DNA from: RGIG1681 sp045594425
Lineage (GTDB): Bacteria; Bacillota; Clostridia; Christensenellales; UBA1242
Assembly (NCBI GenBank): GCA_045594425.1
Contig: JAZNYK010000007.1
Span: 62,001-126,000 of the forward strand
DNA length: 64,000 bases
Direction of reading: 5' to 3'
Shown: positions 60,534 through 64,000 of the stretch, in pieces
Layout: each line of letters begins with the position of its first letter
Numbering within the stretch: position 1 is the stretch's first letter
Position numbers and translations under genes: made by a program
Notes under the pieces: generated by a model
The model's input: only the letters and a program-made list of their open reading frames with translations
Database searches by the model: none
What the model was told of the DNA's origin: nothing

Positions 60534-60865
60534 ATGCTTTTAACCTCCAATTCAATATAATCAGAAAAACTTTCATACAAATCAGAAATTCCACAAAGCA
60601 TAGTATCCAAAATGGCACTTGCTTGAATTTCTTGCGTTGCATCCAAGTTCTCTGGTAAGGTGAATTTTAAATAACCCATTTCATCATCTCTCTTCATTTT
60701 AAGTTCAATCATAACAATCATGAGAAGTCCCAAAACTGCTGTTTGAACAATGCTTGAAAGCGATGCGCAAACGATATCTTCACCTTTTTCTCCGTAGTTA
60801 GTGTGACCATCACACTCAACTTCGAAAATCTTATCATTTTTTTTACTTATTGTTACTTTTGTCAT
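60530..60865 (-). CDS. prp: Ribosomal-processing cysteine protease Prp
   Basis: Removes the L27 extension. The 111-aa protein has GHTNYGEKGEDIVCASLS, with the catalytic His (residue ~21) and Cys (~33) in the family spacing. It is between rplU and rpmA in the conserved order. Confidence 0.95.
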   Translation of the reverse strand: MTKVTISKKNDKIFEVECDGHTNYGEKGEDIVCASLSSIVQTAVLGLLMIVMIELKMKRDDEMGYLKFTLPENLDATQEIQASAILDTMLCGISDLYESFSDYIELEVKSI

Positions 60866-60883
60866 TTAACTAACTCACAAAAT

Positions 60884-61192
60884 TTATTTTTCAATTGAAA
60901 CAACTTTAAGTTTTGTGAATGGTTGACGATGACCTTGTTTCTTGCGAACATTCTTTTTTGCTTTGTATTTGTAAACAACAACTTTCTTTTCTTTACCAAA
61001 TTCCAAAACTTCGCAAACGGCTTTAGCCTTTTTGCCTGTAGAAGTAGCAATTTCAACTTTGTCACCATCAGCAACAAGCAAACATGGAAGTTCAACTTTG
61101 TCACCAACATTAGCATCAATTTTTTCAGCCTTAAAATAAGTGTTTGGCTCAACTTTGTATTGTTTGCCACCAACTTCAACAATTGCGTACAT
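60884..61192 (-). CDS. rplU: Ribosomal protein L21
   Basis: A 102-aa 50S protein, MYAIVEVGGKQYKV at the start and KYKAKKNVRKKQGHRQPFTKLKV at the end, typical of the family. ATG 61192 follows GGAGG at 7 nt; a longer reading to 61234 enters the leader RNA. Confidence 0.97.
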   Translation of the reverse strand: MYAIVEVGGKQYKVEPNTYFKAEKIDANVGDKVELPCLLVADGDKVEIATSTGKKAKAVCEVLEFGKEKKVVVYKYKAKKNVRKKQGHRQPFTKLKVVSIEK

Positions 61193-61290
61193 AACTTTTC
61201 CTCCTCTCTCCAGTCTCACTGCGAAGGTGCACAAAATGTGTTTGTGTCTTCAATTTTTTCACAACAAAAAAATACCTTTTGCAAGTGGCA
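61193..61290 (-). ncRNA. Candidate L21 leader RNA
   Basis: A roughly 100-nt untranslated leader before rplU. It contains GGTGCACC-type inverted elements (CACATTTTGTGCACC) and ends with a CGCAGTGAGACTGGAGAGAGGAGG stretch running into the ribosome binding site. Position and layout fit the Bacillota ribosomal-protein L21 leader, an autoregulatory structure; the consensus could not be checked. Confidence 0.5.
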
Positions 61291-61297
61291 CGCTAAT

Positions 61298-61326
61298 AAT
61301 TTAACACTTAAGTCCCAATTTGTCAA
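61298..61326 (-). promoter_or_regulatory. Promoter of rplU-prp-rpmA
   Basis: Minus strand TTGACA (61321-61326), 17-nt spacer, TAAATT (61298-61303). Confidence 0.8.
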
Positions 61327-61361
61327 GGTATTTTTCGCATTTTATATAAATATATAAAAAC

Positions 61362-62216
61362 CTACAGCAAATCGTTTTCCCTAAAAAACTCAACTTCATT
61401 CATCGTTTTTATTTCATTTAAATTTTTATCTAAAAAAACAAACTTAACAAAATGATAATCATCAATAAACTTAAACAGTGAATAATTCTTTTCATTTTCA
61501 CTGACATAAATTGTTCTTTCAATCAAACCCTTTCTTAAACGCATAAACTTTTTTCTTGCAAACAACTGCCTTTTATAAGATGTATCCTTGCTGTTTGATA
61601 GCATTAAACACGCAAGATTAACACACACAAACCCAAGCGAAAAATCATACTCAAAAAACACTGTAAACAAAAACAAAATAAACATAGCCATTAAAAATAA
61701 AAATGAAATCTTTTTTGTTTTTTCAAGAGCATCTTTTCTAGAATATTTTTTACTAAAAATTGCAAGCAAAAACCTTCCTAAATCAAGTGGATAAATTGGC
61801 AAAAAATTAAACAAAAATATAGACCAATTTGCAAGCAAAATATCATTTAAAAAATTATAACTTTCTGGATAAAACCAAAACATCAAATAACAAAAAATAA
61901 TAACACATAAATTAAAAATTGGACCCGCCAAAACAATTTTAATTTCATCTTCCAAAACAAAATCATCACTACCTTCAAGTGATGCCCCAAAAAATGTTAA
62001 ATGGATTTTTTTAGGATAATAGCCAAGTTTTTTTGCAACAAGAAAATGTGTTAATTCATGCAAAACAGTAAATATTGCAAAATAAAAATAAACCAAAATT
62101 TCATCAAGCAAAAAAGCAATAACAAATATCAAAAAGAATGAAAAATCAAACTTAAATAATTTTGCAAAATCAAATATTTTTCGCATTTTTTTGCCGTTTT
62201 GACGTAAATATTGCAT
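61362..62216 (-). CDS. SpoIVFB-type site-2 protease (M50)
   Basis: Intramembrane zinc protease; SpoIVFB processes pro-sigma-K in sporulating relatives. The 284-aa protein (or 274 from ATG 62186) has about five membrane helices, FTVLHELTHFLVAKKLG (zinc site), and NFLPIYPLDLGRFLLA, the NxxPxxPLDGGR motif with Gly to Leu. The C-terminal ~60 residues resemble the CBS-like tail. Position before rplU matches B. subtilis. Start uncertain: neither ATG has a ribosome binding site, and TATAAT lies 10 nt before 62216. Presence does not prove sporulation. Confidence 0.88.
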   Translation of the reverse strand: MQYLRQNGKKMRKIFDFAKLFKFDFSFFLIFVIAFLLDEILVYFYFAIFTVLHELTHFLVAKKLGYYPKKIHLTFFGASLEGSDDFVLEDEIKIVLAGPIFNLCVIIFCYLMFWFYPESYNFLNDILLANWSIFLFNFLPIYPLDLGRFLLAIFSKKYSRKDALEKTKKISFLFLMAMFILFLFTVFFEYDFSLGFVCVNLACLMLSNSKDTSYKRQLFARKKFMRLRKGLIERTIYVSENEKNYSLFKFIDDYHFVKFVFLDKNLNEIKTMNEVEFFRENDLL

Positions 62217-62239
62217 ATGTTTTTAAATTATATGCAATA
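62209..62239. other. Inverted repeat at the spoIVFB-like promoter/start
   Basis: Perfect 10-bp arms TATTGCATAT (62209-62218) and ATATGCAATA (62230-62239), centre-to-centre 21 bp, covering the TATAAT box and the first ATG. It could be an operator for a dimeric regulator or an RNA hairpin. Confidence 0.5.
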
Positions 62240-62245
62240 AAAGTG

Positions 62246-62488
62246 CTAAAAATCACTAATTTCAAAAATCTCATCAATAACAACATCCAGCCTAAAAATC
62301 AATCTCAAATCAGACAACTCCTTCACATTAATAAAAACATTTTTATCCAAAAACATACAATACTTTTTCAAAACCTCAAGTAAGTCATATCTAATATTTT
62401 TAAACACACTCGAACTTATTTCCATGTCTTCATAAAAAATTTTTTCATTAACTTCTCTCTCTAGTTTTTTCTTATTCAAACTGTTCAT
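62246..62488 (-). CDS. minE: MinE-like cell-division topological factor
   Basis: An 80-aa protein. IRYDLLEVLKKYCMFLDKNVFINVKELSDLRLIFRLDVVIDE aligns by eye with the MinE core 'lrkDIleVI.KYv.id...v.v.le...d.s.LelNv.lpe'. The N-terminal anti-MinCD-like part is short and polar. ATG 62488 lies inside the 3' end of minD (17-nt overlap) and follows AGGAG, so the two are coupled. MinE would normally stimulate MinD; identity is probable but needs a profile search. Confidence 0.65.
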   Translation of the reverse strand: MNSLNKKKLEREVNEKIFYEDMEISSSVFKNIRYDLLEVLKKYCMFLDKNVFINVKELSDLRLIFRLDVVIDEIFEISDF

Positions 62489-63245
62489 GCAATTTTCTCC
62501 TAATAAATCCAAAGAATCCTAAATAGTTTTTATTCATATTATTTTGAACCCTCTTGTTTGTTATGAAAGCATTACAAAAATTCATCATTATTTTTGTTTG
62601 ATTTATTGTTGTGTTTTTATAACTAAAATAATTTCGTTTAAAAAATTTTGGAATAACAAACAGCACTTCAACTTTTAGCAAATTTTCAATTTCTTCTTGA
62701 GTGAAATTTTTTCCATAAATTTGACCTATTAAATCGGCTTTGTTAACCACAACGTTAAACAGATTAATATTGTTATAAAATAAAAACTTTTTCCTCAACC
62801 TATGAAGTTTCAAAACAGATTCTTTATCATCACCGGTTAACACGCAAATTTCATTTAAAGCCAAAACGATTTCATGACTTTTCTTGTCCCCCTCATTATA
62901 ATCAATCAATACATAGTCAAAATTTTCTGATATTTTTTCTATATAAGATTTTATTAATTTAATATGCCGAAAATAATCAAACTGAAAAATATTAGTTTTC
63001 ACAAAACTCAATTTGGAAGACACTTTATTTAAAATATACTCTTCATCAAAATCTCCCACTATCCATTCTTTTAAATCCTTTGGATGTTTTGTGTTAAACT
63101 TTAACGAAAGACTATTATTATTAAAACAGCCATCAAATGCACACACTTTATACCCTTTCATCGACAGTCTAATTGCAAGGTCATAAACAATAGATGTTTT
63201 ACCTATTCCACCCGATGTTCCAACAAAACCAATCACTCTGCTCAT
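62472..63245 (-). CDS. minD: MinD-like ParA-family protein, divergent ATP site
   Basis: MinD positions the division septum. This 257-aa protein keeps the MinD/MRP fold: SRVIGFVGTSGGIGKTSIVYDLAI, VLIDYNEGDKK, VVVNKADLIG and an amphipathic C-terminal helix (LGFFGFIRRKLHEQFE) that would act as membrane targeting sequence. The signature lysine of the deviant Walker A (KGGxGKT) is Ser, and the DFD motif after strand 2 is DGC. A MinE-like gene overlaps its end. TATTAT stands 6 nt before the ATG, with no ribosome binding site. No minC is adjacent. Confidence 0.8.
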   Translation of the reverse strand: MSRVIGFVGTSGGIGKTSIVYDLAIRLSMKGYKVCAFDGCFNNNSLSLKFNTKHPKDLKEWIVGDFDEEYILNKVSSKLSFVKTNIFQFDYFRHIKLIKSYIEKISENFDYVLIDYNEGDKKSHEIVLALNEICVLTGDDKESVLKLHRLRKKFLFYNNINLFNVVVNKADLIGQIYGKNFTQEEIENLLKVEVLFVIPKFFKRNYFSYKNTTINQTKIMMNFCNAFITNKRVQNNMNKNYLGFFGFIRRKLHEQFE

Positions 63246-63251
63246 ATTAAA

Positions 63252-63257
63252 ATAATA
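63252..63257 (-). promoter_or_regulatory. -10 box of a leaderless minD transcript
   Basis: Minus strand TATTAT, TTTAAT, ATG (63245). A weak TTGTGA lies 16 nt further upstream. Confidence 0.45.
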
Positions 63258-63340
63258 TAACGTTTATATGCTCTCACAAATGCTAATTTTGACTCATATT
63301 GTTTAAAATTGATTAAAATTAAACATTTTATGTTTTTAGT

Positions 63341-63370
63341 TTGTATCTTCTCGGCAAAATAATATATAAT
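63341..63370 (+). promoter_or_regulatory. Promoter of the mreB-like gene
   Basis: TTGTAT (63341-63346), 18-nt spacer, TATAAT (63365-63370), followed by AGGAGTG and ATG 63389. It is divergent from minD. Confidence 0.75.
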
Positions 63371-63388
63371 TGTATTAGGAGTGATATT

Positions 63389-64000
63389 ATGTCAACTTTT
63401 TATATCGGTATAAAACTTGGTTCAACAACCACTTGCATTTATAAATCAGAAAATGGTCTTGTTTTAAAAGAAGCAAGCCTTATTGCTATGCCAACAAACT
63501 TAAAATCTCGTGAAGTTAAGGCACTTGGCAACGATGCAAAAAGATTAATTGGAAGAGTTCCTGCAAACATCACTATTGTTTCACCTATTTCAAATGGTGT
63601 TATTCAATATGAAGACTTAGCGGTTCTTATGCTTAAAGGCTTTTTGAAAAAAGTTTTCCCATCAAAATCTATCGGTCAAAACATCAAAGCCATTGTAACA
63701 ACACCAATTGGTCTTTCACCTGCTGAAAAAAAGCAATATGAAACAATGTGCTACAAAGCAGGCATAGCAGATGTTTTTCTTGTTCCTGATGTTATTTCAT
63801 ACGCCGTTGGAAATGGAATTGATATTCAAAGTGAGATTTCTAATTTAATTGTAAATATTGGTGGCGACACAACAAACATTGCAACAATTTCAAATTATTC
63901 AATAATAAACGGCTACACACTTTCAATCGGCGGAAATATCATAAATGTTGCAATCGCAAAATATATTGAAGAAACATATAATATTTTTATAAGCACTGAA
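63389..64000 (+). CDS. mreB: MreB-like actin homologue (3' end outside window), altered ATP motifs
   Basis: MreB guides lateral wall synthesis. The first ~204 residues are here. They follow MreB: FYIGIKLGSTTTCIYK, NGVIQYEDLAVLMLKGFLKK, IKAIVTTPIGLSPAEKKQYE, NLIVNIGGDTTNIATIS and GYTLSIGGNIINVAIAKYI. The phosphate-1 motif expected as IDLGTxNT reads IKLGSTTT (Asp to Lys), and phosphate-2 DIGGGTT reads NIGGDTT (Asp to Asn). It lies divergent to minD, as in the mre-min locus. AGGAGTG precedes the ATG. It may be a diverged paralogue. Confidence 0.85.
   Translation, partial: MSTFYIGIKLGSTTTCIYKSENGLVLKEASLIAMPTNLKSREVKALGNDAKRLIGRVPANITIVSPISNGVIQYEDLAVLMLKGFLKKVFPSKSIGQNIKAIVTTPIGLSPAEKKQYETMCYKAGIADVFLVPDVISYAVGNGIDIQSEISNLIVNIGGDTTNIATISNYSIINGYTLSIGGNIINVAIAKYIEETYNIFISTE

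Noticed and set aside
61265..61335. Inverted repeat AAAAATACCTT / AAGGTATTTTT flanking the rplU promoter
   Set aside because: One arm lies upstream of the transcription start, so it cannot fold in the mRNA; probably coincidence in AT-rich DNA, although a DNA-level operator is not excluded.

Overview
The window is a gene-dense, AT-rich bacterial chromosome segment that reads as a low-GC Bacillota (Clostridia-like, probably host-associated or uncultured) genome. The evidence is the class III heat-shock operon ctsR-mcsA-mcsB-clpC with a CtsR operator, a T-box in front of pheST, a ribosomal protein L27 with a cleavable N-terminal extension beside its Prp protease, FloA flotillin, long-form HPF, the SpoIVFB-L21-Prp-L27 order, and strong Shine-Dalgarno sequences with TTGACA-17-TATAAT promoters. 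I saw no insertion sequences, phage genes, CRISPR arrays or rRNA. Most genes lie on the minus strand.

Layout. 1-6.5 kb: gyrA (cut by the window edge) and gyrB, then two unrecognised proteins, one with an HExxH motif. 6.6-8.7 kb (+ strand): a family 2 glycosyltransferase and murG. 8.7-13.2 kb: an operon for a 727-aa acidic coiled-coil protein, a duplicated DUF1538 membrane protein and two PII-like proteins. 13.3-19.2 kb: ddl, murF, a hydrolase, GNAT, tsaB, tsaE and deoC. 20-26.6 kb: pheT/pheS with T-box, yhbY, obg, nth, and a PucR-type HTH protein. 26.7-32.7 kb: an odd ABC ATPase, hpf, and the clpC operon. 32.7-41.6 kb: DegV, a macrodomain protein, an M16 peptidase and a GT-C type membrane glycosyltransferase operon. 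41.7-42.3 kb: six tRNA genes. 42.4-47.1 kb: an ABC-F ATPase, tspO, and a divergent methionyl-tRNA synthetase behind an apparent attenuator. 47.1-58.8 kb: lipoproteins, a P-loop kinase/HAD pair, a putative glycosidase, tRNA-Leu, an ASCH protein, a lytic transglycosylase, polA, ppa, floA and a metallopeptidase-like protein. 58.8-64 kb: an OGG-type glycosylase, a flavin-binding protein, rpmA-prp-rplU, a SpoIVFB-type site-2 protease, MinE-like and MinD-like genes, and a divergent MreB-like gene cut by the window end.

The most interesting signals are: (i) at least seven start codons lying exactly 6 nt downstream of a TATAAT-like hexamer with no ribosome binding site, suggesting leaderless transcripts; (ii) a promoter - tiny leaderless ORF - mutually exclusive hairpins - terminator arrangement in front of the methionyl-tRNA synthetase, with no T-box; (iii) a MinD/MinE/MreB-like locus in which MinD and MreB lack signature nucleotide-site residues; (iv) several familiar enzymes with altered active-site motifs (McsB, a Zn-type macrodomain, MetRS KMSKS, ABC ATPases); and (v) a small protein with an RNYFTH motif between two paralogous glycosyltransferases. 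All family calls were made by eye from motifs; no database search was run.
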